A stretch of 64,000 nucleotides of DNA from Schistocerca nitens (lineage: Eukaryota; Arthropoda; Insecta; Orthoptera; Acrididae): positions 737,774,950 through 737,838,949 of the forward strand of contig NC_064615.1 in assembly GCF_023898315.1 (NCBI RefSeq). Reading direction: 5' to 3'. Shown piece after piece: positions 25,705 to 36,550 of this stretch (position 1 is the first letter of the stretch; the number at the start of each line of letters is the position of its first letter). The notes under the pieces are model-generated. The model made no database searches. It saw only the letters and a list, made by a program, of their open reading frames with translations, and was not told where the DNA came from. Position numbers and translations under genes: made by a program.

Positions 25705-27126
25705 CACTCCTGGAAATTGAAATAAGAACACCGTGAATTCATTGTCCCAGGAAGGGGAAACTTTATTGACACATTCCTGGGGTCAGATACATCACATGAT
25801 CACACTGACAGAACCACAGGCACATGGACACAGGCAACAGAGCATGCACAATGTCGGCACTAGTACAGTGTATATCCACCTTTCGCAGCAATGCAGGCTG
25901 CTATTCTCCCATGGAGACGATCGTAGAGATGCTGGATGTAGTCCTGTGGAACGGCTTGCCATGCCATTTCCACCTGGCGCCTCAGTTGGACCAGCGTTCG
26001 TGCTGGACGTGCAGACCGCGTGAGACGACGCTTCATCCAGTCCCAAACATGCTCAATGGGGGACAGATCCGGAGATCTTGCTGGCCAGGGTAGTTGACTT
26101 ACACCTTCTAGAGCACGTTGGGTGGCACGGGATACATGCGGACGTGCATTGTCCTGTTGGAACAGCAAGTTCCCTTGCCGGTCTAGGAATGGTAGAACGA
26201 TGGGTTCGATGACGGTTTGGATGTACCGTGCACTATTCAGTGTCCCCTCGACGATCACCAGTGGTGTACGGCCAGTGTAGGAGATCGCTCCCCACACCAT
26301 GATGCCGGGTGTTGGCCCTGTGTGCCTCGGTCGTATTCAGTCCTGATTGTGGCGCTCACCTGCACGGCGCCAAACACGCATACGACCATCATTGGCACCA
26401 AGGCAGAAGCGACTCTCATCGCTGAAGACGACACGTCTCCATTCGTCCCTCCATTCACGCCTGTCGCGACACCACTGGAGGCGGGCTGCACGATGTTGGG
26501 GCGTGAGCGGAAGACGGCCTAACGGTGTGCGGGACCGTAGCCCAGCTTCATGGAGACGGTTGCGAATGGTCCTCGCCGATACCCCAGGAGCAACAGTGTC
26601 CCTAATTTGCTGGGAAGTGGCGGTGCGGTCCCCTACGGCACTGCGTAGGATCCTACGGTCTTGGCGTGCATCCGTGCGTCGCTGCGGTCCGGTCCCAGGT
26701 CGACGGGCACGTGCACCTTCCGCCGACCACTGGCGACAACATCGATGTACTGTGGAGACCTCACGCCCCACGTGTTGAGCAATTCGGCGGTACGTCCACC
26801 CGGCCTCCCACATGCCCACTATACGCCCTCGCTCAAAGTCCGTCAGCTGCACATGCGGTTCACGTCCACGCTGTCGCGGCATGCTACCAGTGTTAAAGAC
26901 TGCGATGGAGCTCCGTATGCCACGGCAAACTGGCTGACACTGACGGCAGCGGTGCACAAATGCTGCGCAGCTAGCGCCATTCGACGGCCAACACCGCGGT
27001 TCCTGGTGTGTCCGTTGTGCCGTGCGTGTGATCATTGCTTGTACAGCCCTCTCGCAGTGTCCGGAGCAAGTATGGTGGGTCTGACACACCGGTGTCAATA
27101 TGTTCTTTTTTCCATTTCCAGGAGTG
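25705..27126 (-). mobile_element. Tc1-like transposon, 1422 bp, inserted in a LINE
   Basis: TA target duplications at 25703-25704 and 27127-27128. The terminal inverted repeats begin CACTCCTGGAAATTGAAATA on the left and end TTTTCCATTTCCAGGAGTG on the right, about 30 bp each. A single transposase reading frame on the minus strand fills most of the element. It is more GC-rich than its surroundings. Confidence 0.95.
25860..26882 (-). pseudogene. Tc1-like transposase, one in-frame stop
   Basis: A 341-codon frame from ATG at 26882 to TAG at 25860. The N-terminal helix-turn-helix pair (residues about 10-110: LTDFERGRIVGMWEAG, then SARTIRNRLHEAGL) binds the terminal repeats. The catalytic domain has SDESRF (about 153), QQDNARPH (Asp about 244) and SPDLSPIEHVWD (Glu about 277). 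The spacing between the last two acids is 32 residues by my count; Tc1 normally has 34. One TGA at 26337-26339 (codon 182) separates two otherwise intact halves in the same frame; no frameshift is needed. The usual length (about 340) and start context support the chosen ATG. Would be functional only with readthrough, so I call it a recent pseudogene. Confidence 0.92.
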
Positions 27127-27490
27127 TATATTCCAAAATCCTGTTGCAAATTCACGTTAGTGGTATAGATCTGTAATCCACTGGATTATTCCTATTTCCT
27201 GTCTTGGGAGTTGGTGTGACTTTTGCAACTTTCCAGTTTTTAAGTATGGATATTCCAATGAGTGAGGAGGTGTGCATGATTGCCAAGTATGGAGCTATTA
27301 TATCAGCATATTCTGAAAGGAATCCGACTGGAGTACAGTGTGGACCAGAGGCCTTGCCTTTATTAGGTGATTTAAGCTGCTTTACTACACTGAGGATATC
27401 TAGTTATAAGAAGAGTATGATAAATTATACAACTTTAATGGGTGAATTACTTTATCTCTTGTCAGATAATTGTCTGTTGTAGATGTACAT

Positions 27491-27895
27491 CTTATTTTTT
27501 ATGATGGACTAATTCAAACACTTATCGCTGCATATGGATTTACAGTAACTCTTTGTGGATATCTATTTTTGTTCTTTTTCCACATAACAACATAAAATTA
27601 TAGTACTGTTATCTGCTTTTGTAAATAATAAAAGAAATCTGCCATTATGTGTACATCATCTAGCTGTTTTAAATTTCATATCAATAAAATGCTGTAAGGT
27701 AGAACATTTCTATATTTTTTTGTAAATACTTAACGACGTCTGAAGGTACTGTAATTTGTCTATAGTTCCTCATTTTTTTTTAAAAATACTGAGACTGGTA
27801 TTGTAAAACATGACTGTTCCATAATTTTTTTACTTGTTCCACTCTCACATGACGTGTTCCTCGTTTGAGATCAATGGAACATGAAATAAATAAAC
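27491..27895 (+). repeat. LINE 3' UTR-like fragment
   Basis: Ends with TTGTTCCACTCTCACATGAC...GATCAATGGAACATGAAATAAATAAAC. The similar tail ATCCGTGGAACTCGAAAG...AATAAAATA follows the LINE at 36.1 kb, and such endings are common in insect CR1-like elements. No coding part is recognisable upstream. Confidence 0.5.
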
Positions 27896-28499
27896 AGGGA
27901 TTTACGCACTGCAGCTATACACTCAGTGATTAGGGGCAAAACCCTTGAAAACGAATAAGCCTCATAATTCCTTCGAATATGGACTGAGGTGGTGTAATAT
28001 GGAAGATGCGTACACATAAGTAGAAAGATAAATTCCATCTGCTACTAAAATACATCGAAATTCTTTTTAATTGTACATCCATATAGCTGAAAAAACTGTT
28101 TGCTTTTCATAATCATAGTCACTGCTGTGGTATGGTGTTTCCTATCTCAAAAGGACTTTGTAAGAGGCCATTCTAAAAGCTATGAAATATGTAACAAGCA
28201 GAACTTTATTTTGAAAACCAAAAATCCTTTTGTCTCATTTGTATCTTTTGTAAGTAATATTCTTCAGTAATGAAAGCTTAGATGGAGGTAGCTAACTTCT
28301 GTTTATGGATGAACACATACATTCATATAAGGACAGAAAACATAGGAACTCACATACAGCAAACTCGCACAGCATTGGGACAAAATGAACCTCAGGGAAA
28401 TTGGAAAAGACTGTAGAATAAATTGCTGCAAATACTGTGTAATAAATTACTGCAGAGTATAAATTCAATAAATTACCCTTCTACATAGCCTAACCATAA
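27896..28499. other. No gene recognised
   Basis: No domain or repeat arms seen. Confidence 0.4.
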
Positions 28500-29450
28500 T
28501 ATACCTAGATCTCAAAAAAAAATCTTTTTCCCAGTAGCTGGAAGAAAGCAGAGATCACACTCATCTATAAGAAGCTATCGGTAGGTGTAGTCATCCAAAA
28601 ATCTATTGTCAAGTTTCATTGCTAACCATTGACTCCAATCCATTCAGCATGGGTGGCAGAAATGTCAATCTTGCAAAACCTAATTTACACTTTGCTTGCA
28701 TGACATCGTGAGAAGTACAATCAGTTTGTTGCAGTATTTTTTAACATACAAAACACATTTGACTCTGTACCACACAACACTTATTAATGAAAGTACAACC
28801 GTATACAATATCAAACGAATTTTGTGACTGGCTAGAGGATTTGTGGATAGTAAGGGTGCAGCATGTTATCTCGGATGGAAAGTCACCTACTGGTGTAGAA
28901 ATAATTTCAACTGAGACACCAGGGAATTGTGTTTTGACCCTTGCTTTCATATTGTGTAGTAATTATATGGAAAAAAAGCAGTAATATATGAAAAAGTTGT
29001 ACAAATATTCAATCAGCTTTGAAAGCGATGCAAAGACTGGCAATTAGCTTTAACTCTTCAGAAATGTTAAGTTGTTCACTTAAAAATAATAATAATAATA
29101 AAATAAAAAAATAAATTCTAAGATTGCAATATCATTATGTCACAATTGTAAACAATTCACTAGTACAAATACCTAGGTCTATTAAATTGAAAGGATATAA
29201 AATGGAATGGTCAGATAGGATCAGCTGTAGGTCATTGGTAGGAATGGGTTGTAGGTTATTGGCAGGATTCTGGGAAAATGTAATCGGTCCATAAAAAAGA
29301 TTGCTTCCAAAACTCACCCTAAAATATTTTTCAAGTGCATAGGTCCCATACCAAATACATATAACACAAGATATTAACTATGAATATACACAAAGATCAG
29401 CAGCATGTACTGTCACAGGTTTGTTTGACCAGATATTCTTCAGTGTAAAC
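28500..29450 (+). pseudogene. LINE reverse transcriptase relic
   Basis: Short blocks survive in different frames: FFNIQNTFDSVPHNTY (about 28738), the AFDSV.H box of reverse transcriptase; ETPGNCVLTLAFILCSNYME (28909-28968), the PQG...LLF..ND box; and DWQLALTLQKC (about 29036), the W.L.LN..KC box. No continuous frame. Very old copy. Confidence 0.6.
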
Positions 29451-29639
29451 GATTAACTCAGGTTATTTTTTTGCTTTATCCATACTGAGACCTAGCATTC
29501 GTGTATTCATTTTATTTAGTCCTCAGTGTTGGCCCTGAATGAAGAGATTCATTGCTACCTGTATAACATGAGAGCTGGCTAACAAAAACTGAGACTGACT
29601 TTTTCCCATAGGTGTTTACTATTTCATTTTGTTGATTAC

Positions 29640-30640
29640 ATGATATTTTTCAGAGTACTCCCCTCCTACTTGAACGCACTTTTATAACGTCTCTCCCAGT
29701 CCTTGAACACTTGGTGCAGGCCATTCTTTGTCAGGTCCTTGCGAGTCATCTCACTTTTCTTGATCAGTGGTTTGGAGTTCTCAAATTGAACACCCTGAAG
29801 CTTTGCGTTTAGTGATAAAAATCACTGGGTGCAACATTGTGGCAGTACACAGGCTATGTTGAACTGAGCCAGACTTGATTAACGAGGTGAGGCCGCAACT
29901 TGAAGGCAGCACACAGTCAAGAAAGTTCCAGTCTTTTCCTTGCAATGTGCTTCCACAGTTTAACCAGTACTGACATGTGTTATGCTGCTGTAACAGTAGT
30001 GTGATGGGGAACTAAATACTAGTAAATCATTCCATGACAGTCAAAATATATGAGCACCATCACTTTCCCTGCAGGCTGAACAACTTTCGCCTTCATTTGT
30101 GTTAGAGAACATGACGATTTCCATATGGCGCTGGCTCGTTTTCCTTCAGAATCATACCGAAACAGACATGAGTCATCTCCATTGATAATCGAATCCAGAA
30201 ACACATCCCCTCCTCAGCATAGGAATGCAGCACCTCATGGCCTATCTCCATTTGCACAGCATTTAGTTGGGAAATCAACGGACATGGCACCCAATGGGCA
30301 TAAACACAGGTCATAGGGAGAGGATCATCCATAATCGTACAAACACTGCCGTACGACTTTGCGTAATATTACCCGCCGATCCTCAAGGGCAATCACAGGC
30401 AGTTGATGTTGATTTCAGTCACAGAAGAGACCGAAACACCAGGCCCATCTTGATTAACACAGACAAGTTGGCCTTCTTTGAAGTCCTTGACTCACCTAAA
30501 CACTGTTGCTCGAGATAGTGCGTCCTCACTGCATGCCTGCTGCAGCTTGTCGTAGCAATGTGGTTGAAATGCACACAGAATTTTAATGTGCCATACTACA
30601 CCTCTCACGTCACCTCCATTGTTTGGTATGTGAAATACAC
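29640..30640 (-). pseudogene. Mariner transposase remnant
   Basis: N-terminal part: LKFCVHFNHIATTSCSRHA (about 30600) and VKDFKEGQLV (about 30490). Then RMEIGHEVLHSYAEEG (near 30230), the first catalytic block FLDSIINGDDSCLFRYD (about 30180) and the mariner-specific KVMVLIYFDCHGMIY (30019-30070). The end retains VAPSDFYH (about 29840), the third block of a DD34D mariner (usual APSDYHLF), and LHQVFKDWERRYKSAF at the C-terminus. Stops and frame changes are frequent, and the second catalytic block is hard to read. Inactive. The frame is cut close to its start by the Tc1-like insertion at 30637. Confidence 0.8.
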
Positions 30641-32093
30641 ACATCAAAAAAGTTTTGCATCACTCAGGTTCCCAGAACACCCGAAGACAGACATTGACTG
30701 TGGGTATTGTATCACAGACACAGTCCCTTTGACTGTTCAGAGATGTCACTTAACCCACCCAAAGATATAAACAACCATGCATGAGCAGTGCCTATTAGAC
30801 AGAGGGGATCCTACTGCCGATCAGTTCTAATCGTTCCACCAGGAATGAGGTATATGGCTCATGTTGTCTGAGTCCAACCATGCCCAGACGGTGAATACTG
30901 CAGTTCGATCGCGCCCCCATTGTTACTTGGTGCCAGGAAGAGCTCTCAACAAGAGAAGCGTACAGATGTCTCGGAGTGAACCAAAGTGATGTTGTTCGGA
31001 CATGGAGGAGATACAGAGAGACAGGAACTATCGATGACATGCCTCGCTCAGGTCGCCCAAGGCCTACTACTGCAGTGGATGACCGCTACCTACGGACTAT
31101 GACTCGAGGGAATCTTGACAGCAACGCCACCATGTTGAATAACGCTTTTCATGCAGCCACAGGACGTGGTGTTAAGACTCAAACAGTGTGCAATACACTG
31201 CACGATGTGCAACTTCACTCCCGACGTCCATGACGAGGTCCATCTTTGCAACCATGACACCATGCAGAGCGGTACAGATGGGCCCAACAACATGCCGAAT
31301 GGACCGCACAGGATTGGCATCACGCTCTCTTCACCAACGAGTGTCGCATTCGCCTTCAACCAGATATCCGTCGGAGACGTGTTTGGAGGCAACCCAGTCA
31401 GGCTGAACGTCTTAGACGCACTGTCCAGCGAGTGCAGCATGGTGGAGGTTCCCTGCTGTTTAGGGCTGGCATCGTGAGCGACCGACGTACGCCGCTGGTG
31501 GTCATGGAAGGCGCCGTAATGGCTGTACGATACATGAATACCATCCTCCAACCGATAGTGCAACCACATCGGCAGCATATTGGCGAGACATTCGTCTTCG
31601 TGAACGACGATTCGCGTCCAAATCGTGCAGATCTTGTGAATGACTTCCTTCAGGATAACGACTTCTCTCGACTAGTGCGCCCAGAATGTTCTCCAAACAT
31701 GAACCCTACCGACAATGCCTGGGATAGATTGAAAAGGGCTGTTTATGAACGACATGACCCACGAACCACTCTGAGGGATCTACGCCGAATCGCCGTTGAG
31801 GAGCGGAACAATCTGGACCAACAGTGCCTTGATGAACTTGTGAATAGTATGCCACAACGAATACAGACATGCATCAATGCAAGAGGACGTGCTACTGGGT
31901 TTTAGAGGTACCAGTGCGTACAGCCTACCTACCTCTGAAGGTCTCGCTGTATGGTGGTACAACATGCAATGTGTGGACATCATGAGGAATAAAAAGGGCA
32001 GAAATGATGTTTATGTTGATCTCTATTCCAGTTTTCTGTACAGGTTCCGGAACTCTCGGAACCGAGGTGATGCAAAACTTTTTTTGATATGTG
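30638..32093 (+). mobile_element. Tc1-like transposon, 1456 bp, nested in a mariner
   Basis: TA at 30636-30637 and 32094-32095. The termini are CACACATCAAAAAAGTTTTG on the left and AAAACTTTTTTTGATATGTG on the right, with the inverted repeat continuing through GCATCACTCAGGTTCC / GGAACCGAGGTGATGC over about 40 bp. The transposase runs on the plus strand. Confidence 0.94.
30880..31905 (+). pseudogene. Tc1-like transposase with lost catalytic residues
   Basis: A single 342-codon frame from ATG 30880 to TAG 31903, without frameshift but with stops at 30892 (TGA, codon 5), 31231 and 31255 (TGA). The N-terminal helix-turn-helix is visible (REAYRCLGVNQSDVVRTWRR). Catalytic blocks have decayed: the first reads FTNECRI (Asp to Asn), the second VNDDSRPNRA (Asp kept) and the third CSPNMNPTDNAWD (Glu to Asp). 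The second and third positions are 34 residues apart, as in Tc1. This differs from the 25.7-kb element, so it is another family. Non-functional. Confidence 0.9.
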
Positions 32094-32271
32094 TACTATG
32101 AGCGTCCATAAACTAGAGCATAACTACGAATCTACCGACACGAGAGTGCCGTTGCCTATGGGCATTATACACAAAAATCCACTCTTTTCTAATAGTCATA
32201 GTATGGATAGGAAACCGTCATGGAAGCTACAGCAAAAAATCAGTCTCGCTCTTTGTTGATCATCCCTCATA

Positions 32272-33819
32272 CAGGGTGTTTCAAAAATGACCGGTATATT
32301 TGAAACGGCAATAAAAACTAAACGAGCAGCGATAGAAATACACCGTTTGTTGCAATATGCTTGGGACAGCAGTACATTTTCAGGCAGACAAACTTTCGAA
32401 ATTACAGTAGTTACAATTTTCAACAACAGATGGCGCTGCGGTCTGGGAAACTCTATAGTACGATATTTTCCACATATCCACCATGCGTAGCAGTAATATG
32501 GCGTAGTCTCTGAATGAAATTACCCGAAACCTTTGACAACGTGTCTGGCGGAATGGCTTCACATGCAGATGAGATGTACTGCTTCAGCTGTTCAATTGTT
32601 TCTGGATTCTGGCGGTACACCTGGTCTTTCAAGTGTCCCCACAGAAAGAAGTCACAGGGGTTCATGTCTGACGAATAGGGAGGCCAATCCACGCTGCCTC
32701 CTGTATGTTTCGGATAGCCCAAAGCAATCACACGATCATCGAAATATTCATTCAGGAAATTAAAGACGTCGGCCGTGCGATGTGGCCGGGCACCATCTTG
32801 CATAAACCACGAGGTGTTCGCAGTGTCGTCCAAGGCAGTTTGTACCGCCACAAATTCACGAAGAATGTCCAGATAGCGTGATGCAGTAATCGTTTCGGAT
32901 CTGAAAAATGGGCCAATGATTCCTTTGGACGAAATGGCGGCCCAGACCAGTACTTTTTGAGGATGCAGGGACGATGGGACTGCAACATGGGGCTTTTCGG
33001 TTCCCCATATGCGCCAGTTCTGTTTATTGACGAAGCCGTCCAGGTAAAAATAAGCTTCGTCAGTAAACCAAATGCTGCCCACATGCATATCGCAGTCATC
33101 AATCCTGTGCACTATATCGTTAGCGAATGTCTCTCGTGCAGCAATGGTAGCGGCCCTGAGGGGTTGCCGCGTTTGAATTTTGTATGGATAGAGGTGTAAA
33201 CTCTGGCGCATGAGACGATACGTGGACGTTGGCGTCATTTGGACCGCAGCTGCAACACGGCGAACGGAAACATGAGGCCACTGTTGGATCACCTGCTGCA
33301 CTAGCTGCGCGTTGCCCTCTGTGGTTGCCGTACGCGGTCGCCCTACCTTTCCAGCACGTTCATCCGTCACGTTCCCAGTCCGTTGAAATTTTTCAAACAG
33401 ATCCTTTATTGTATCGCTTTTCGGTCCTTTGGTTACATTAAACCTCCGTTGAAAACTTCGTCTTGTTGCAACAACACTGTGTTCTAGGCGGTGGAATTCC
33501 AACACCAGAAAAATCCTCTGTTCTAAGGAATAAACCATGTTGTCTACAGCACACTTGCTTGTTGTGAACAACACACGCTTACAGCAGAAAGACGACGTAC
33601 AGAATGGCACACCCACAGACTGCATTGTCTTCTATATCTTTCACATCACTTGCAGCGCCATCTGTTGTTGAAAATTGTAACTACTGTAATTTCGAAAGTT
33701 TGTCCGCTTGAAAATGTACTGTTGTCCCAAGCATATTGCAACAAACGGTGTATTTCTATCGCTGCTCGTTTAGTTTTTATTGCCGTTTCAAATATACCGG
33801 TCATTTTTGAAACACCCTG
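32272..33819 (-). mobile_element. Intact Tc1/mariner-superfamily element with 168-bp TIRs
   Basis: TA duplications at 32270-32271 and 33820-33821. The terminal inverted repeats are 32272-32439 and 33652-33819, each 168 bp. By eye they differ at three positions, about 98% identical. The termini are CAGGGTGTTTCAAAAATGAC. One complete transposase gene on the minus strand lies between the arms and ends 14 bp inside the left arm. Arm similarity and the open frame indicate a recent insertion. It sits about 10 bp from the end of the mariner to its left. Confidence 0.96.
32453..33538 (-). CDS. Intact transposase, DD47D-like spacing
   Basis: The frame encodes 361 residues from the ATG at 33538 (MVYSLEQRIFLVLEFHRLEH). 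It is open a further 29 codons upstream to another ATG at 33625, but family resemblance begins at the inner ATG. N-terminal helix-turn-helix region, residues about 5-120 (FNVTKGPKSDTIKDLFEKF, then VRRVAAAVQMTPTSTYRLM). Catalytic blocks: FTDEAYF (about 172), WFMQDGARPH (about 275) and SSDMNPCDFFLWGHLKDQVY (about 322). Between the second Asp and the Asp of NPCD I count 47 residues, against 34 in mariner and 41 in the related 20-kb element; the extra length lies around YPKHTGGSVDW. All three acids are present and there are no stops or shifts. Expected to be a nuclear cut-and-paste transposase, possibly still active. Confidence 0.95.
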   Translation of the reverse strand: MVYSLEQRIFLVLEFHRLEHSVVATRRSFQRRFNVTKGPKSDTIKDLFEKFQRTGNVTDERAGKVGRPRTATTEGNAQLVQQVIQQWPHVSVRRVAAAVQMTPTSTYRLMRQSLHLYPYKIQTRQPLRAATIAARETFANDIVHRIDDCDMHVGSIWFTDEAYFYLDGFVNKQNWRIWGTEKPHVAVPSSLHPQKVLVWAAISSKGIIGPFFRSETITASRYLDILREFVAVQTALDDTANTSWFMQDGARPHRTADVFNFLNEYFDDRVIALGYPKHTGGSVDWPPYSSDMNPCDFFLWGHLKDQVYRQNPETIEQLKQYISSACEAIPPDTLSKVSGNFIQRLRHITATHGGYVENIVL

Positions 33820-34199
33820 TACCTGCTGACGCTGCACTGAAAATTGTGCAACTAGAATGTTCATTGCAGCAAGTGAAAACTGTAGTTCATAGCGCCACTG
33901 CAGTTCAAATGTCATGTGAATAGTTTTAGAGGAAACTTAATTTTTCTCTGGAAAGCTATACAGACTACTAGCATTCAATTCAATACTTTTTTCCACACAG
34001 TACCTTTGATTTTCCAGAAATGACTTCATGACATAAGTTGCATGACTTTTCATTTCACGTCAGCTACCTTATTGTTACTCAATGAAGTGGAATGTCAGGA
34101 AAAGAGCAAGAAATTTTCGTTATACATGTGATATGTTCTCAGTTTTACACTCTTGTTCTGGTGGTAGGGTGAGAGTGTTTAATATTTCAGGAAAAACAA

Positions 34200-36110
34200 C
34201 CACTTTTTTTTTACAATAGTGGATAACATTAGTTGAAATAATCTATGACTGAAGCTATGAACCTTCTTCAAAAAGCAGTGCTGGACAAAATTACTCAGAT
34301 GCATAAACCTTATATTACAATTGGTGAGACTGAGAAGGTAATAAGCAAAATGAAAAATAAGAATTCGATTGGTGTGGATATGAAAAGTTATTCTTGAAGT
34401 TCCTCTCGCATATTTAATGACTCTATAAATAAAGATACTGTCCCTAATGGACTCAAAATGTAACTGTTAATCCACTGTTCAAAAAGGATGATAAAGCTGA
34501 GGTTTCCAAGTACTCATCAGTTTCATTGCTAGCAAGTCGTTCTAAAATCCTAGAGAAATTTATGTTCAAGAGAATCATGATCATCTTAATAAACATAATA
34601 CCCTTAATGAAAAACTCTTGGATATCTGAAGTGTATTTCAATTGAACACTTCATTTTCTTGTCTACCAACTCCTCAAATCAACAAACAAAAAATGTCACC
34701 AGTTGGAATCTTTTGTGATCTGTCTAAAGCATTCGACTGTGTGGATCACAAAATTCTATTTACACAGCCTGAGCGCTATGACTTCTATGGTAAAGTAGGG
34801 ATGTGGCGTGACACATATCTGGATGGCAGAAGGTAGTACTGAATAATTCTGAATGGCAACTGCTTGCTCTGGTTGGGGCACAATGAAATGTCAAGTACCA
34901 CGGGGCTCAGTGCTCTTTATCAATGATATTCCGTGTGGTACGACACAAAAAGCACACTTCACCCTATTTTTAGACAACACAACCGTTATAGCAGAGAAGA
35001 TACCAAACTGGATTCTAGAGAAGTCTGTGAGCATTAAATTCAAAGAAGCCCTAGACTGGTTCCCTTCAAATGATCGGTCCCTCAGTGTTAACAAGACTCA
35101 ATTCAGTCAGTTTGAAACAGCAAGCAAAACTGAAAAATGTTGAAATAAATATGTGGTGACAAATAAATGTTGAGAGTTGAGTCCTACAAATTCCTGGACT
35201 TACACATTAAAAACACTATAAACTGGACAGTTGACATCATCGATCTATTTAAGGCCTGAATTCGCCACGATTTGTCATCAGCTCAGTTTCTTCTGTTTGT
35301 GACCTGGAACCAATCAGAGCCGCATACTTTGGATATTTCCACTCACTTATGACATATGGCATCATGCGCGGGAAATTAGTCATGGGCAGATAATGACTTT
35401 ATTGCATGGAAGAGAGTCATCATAATTATGAGTTGAGTGCAACCTAGATGCTCTTGCAGTAATTTATTCAAACAACTGCGGATGCCATATCAATACATTT
35501 ATTTAACTAACATGCTTTGTGAAGAATAACCATACAGTTTACAGAAAAGAGAATGAATATCATGATATGAAACAGGAAATAAATATGATCTTCACAAAGA
35601 TATAAAAAAATCCAGTATGGTACAGAAAGGAGTATATTATTCAAGCATAAAAGTATACAGTAGACTCCCAGTTCATGTTAAATCAGTTATTGGAGATAAG
35701 ACTAAATTAAAAAAAAAGAGCTAAGACTCATCTTTTTAATAGTTCTTTCTACTCTTTACAGAAATGTTTCGAAAACGTGTAAAAATTATTGAAATGTATT
35801 TAACTTTAAGCATTCCTATATAGGAACTGACAATGTGGTACTGGTACATCAATTGTTGACAGAATGCTTTTCATATGAATTAGAATGAAATCCTTATAGT
35901 TTATTTGTATAACCATCATTGCTACTATAATCTGTATTATTATTTGAACACTTGAACATCATGTATCTGTTTGCATATGATGTGGATTGTAGGCTTCATG
36001 ACCATTTACATATGGATATTACTGTTATAATCTGACAGGTTCTATATCCAAGCGACACACTCGCATCAAAGATCCGTGGAACTCGAAAGTAAAGAAATAA
36101 AATACCGCTT
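34200..36110 (+). mobile_element. LINE reverse transcriptase half with 3' end, broken
   Basis: Reverse transcriptase blocks in order: KNKNSIGVDMKSYS (about 34350), FCDLSKAFDCVDHKIL (about 34711-34758), VPRGSVLFINDIP (about 34890, a shortened PQGSVLGPLLF..ND box), LFLDNTT (about 34970, the FADDT box with one Asp changed), DWFPSNDRSLSVNKTQF (about 35050), SYKFLDLHIKNTINW (about 35184) and VYSRLPVHVKSVIGDKTKFKK-like text near 35650-35710. The 3' end (GATCCGTGGAACTCGAAAG...AATAAAATA) is near 36105. Endonuclease and ORF1 are missing, as in a 5'-truncated insertion. Frameshifts and stops make it inactive. It ends about 400 bp before the GGCX upstream region. Confidence 0.85.
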
Positions 36111-36480
36111 GTATATACGCTGGAAATCTCGTTCTATAAGAAGTATTTTAGGTACTCTGCCCTCATTTATGGTTAAATTTTCCAGAAACCCAATGGATAC
36201 ACCAGCCAGTGAGAAGAACTTATAACTTGTCAATACAGATATACAAACTAAGTGGTGTTTTCAGTATGTATTATTTTTATACTTGTGATTCACACTGAAA
36301 GAACAGACATTTCTTTAGGGTGGGGTCGCAATATATACTGTATGTACCGGTGCTTATGTTTCGAAGAGTTATCTATTGTTGAAATCGTATAAAACTATGA
36401 AAAGTCATACAAAATATTTTTTCTATTAAAACAATAGATGAATATTAAACTGAACGATGAATTAAAATAGTTTCATAATA
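36111..36480. other. No gene recognised
   Basis: AT-rich spacer between the LINE and the GGCX upstream region. No domain or regulatory motif stands out. Confidence 0.4.
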
Positions 36481-36550
36481 TACTACATGATTACTTGAAG
36501 ACCATTAATCCATGGATTTTAAAGTGAACTGTGCAGGCACTGATTAAGAT

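Larger units (their letters stand above)
24490..27490 (-). mobile_element. Minus-strand LINE, split by a Tc1-like element
   Basis: The element reads from about 27490 down to 24490 and is interrupted at a TA by 25705-27126. Upstream piece (27129-27490): KASGPHCTPVGFLSEYADII and LKNWKVAKVTPTPKTGN, the N-terminal reverse transcriptase region. Downstream piece: LTDSQNGFRK and DSIFLDLQKAFSTIPHK (25500-25620), SGMLQGSVIYHLLFL (about 25350), a mutated FADD box read as SADYA (about 25290), YLGITITNNLNWN (about 25040) and EKVQRRAARFVLS (24810-24850). Its 3' end (CTGGCAGAGG and ATGTAAATAGG on the minus strand, near 24490-24560) resembles a LINE tail common in insects. Several frameshifts; the catalytic Asp is lost. 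Confidence 0.85.
29580..32260 (-). mobile_element. Mariner element interrupted by a Tc1-like element
   Basis: The left end (ACAAAAACTGAGACTGACTTTTT at about 29582) pairs in reverse complement with the right end (AAAAAATCAGTCTCGCTCTTTGT ending near 32258). Without the inserted 30638-32093 element the length is about 1.22 kb, normal for a mariner. Transposase remnants on the minus strand fill 29600-30640. The outermost boundary bases are approximate, because the right-hand TA is not preserved. Confidence 0.75.

Noticed and set aside
26661-27176. 171-codon plus-strand frame, plus others at 26347-26778
   Set aside because: Antisense shadows of the GC-rich Tc1-like transposase.
31090-31578. 162-codon minus-strand frame
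   Set aside because: Shadow of the Tc1-like transposase on the plus strand.
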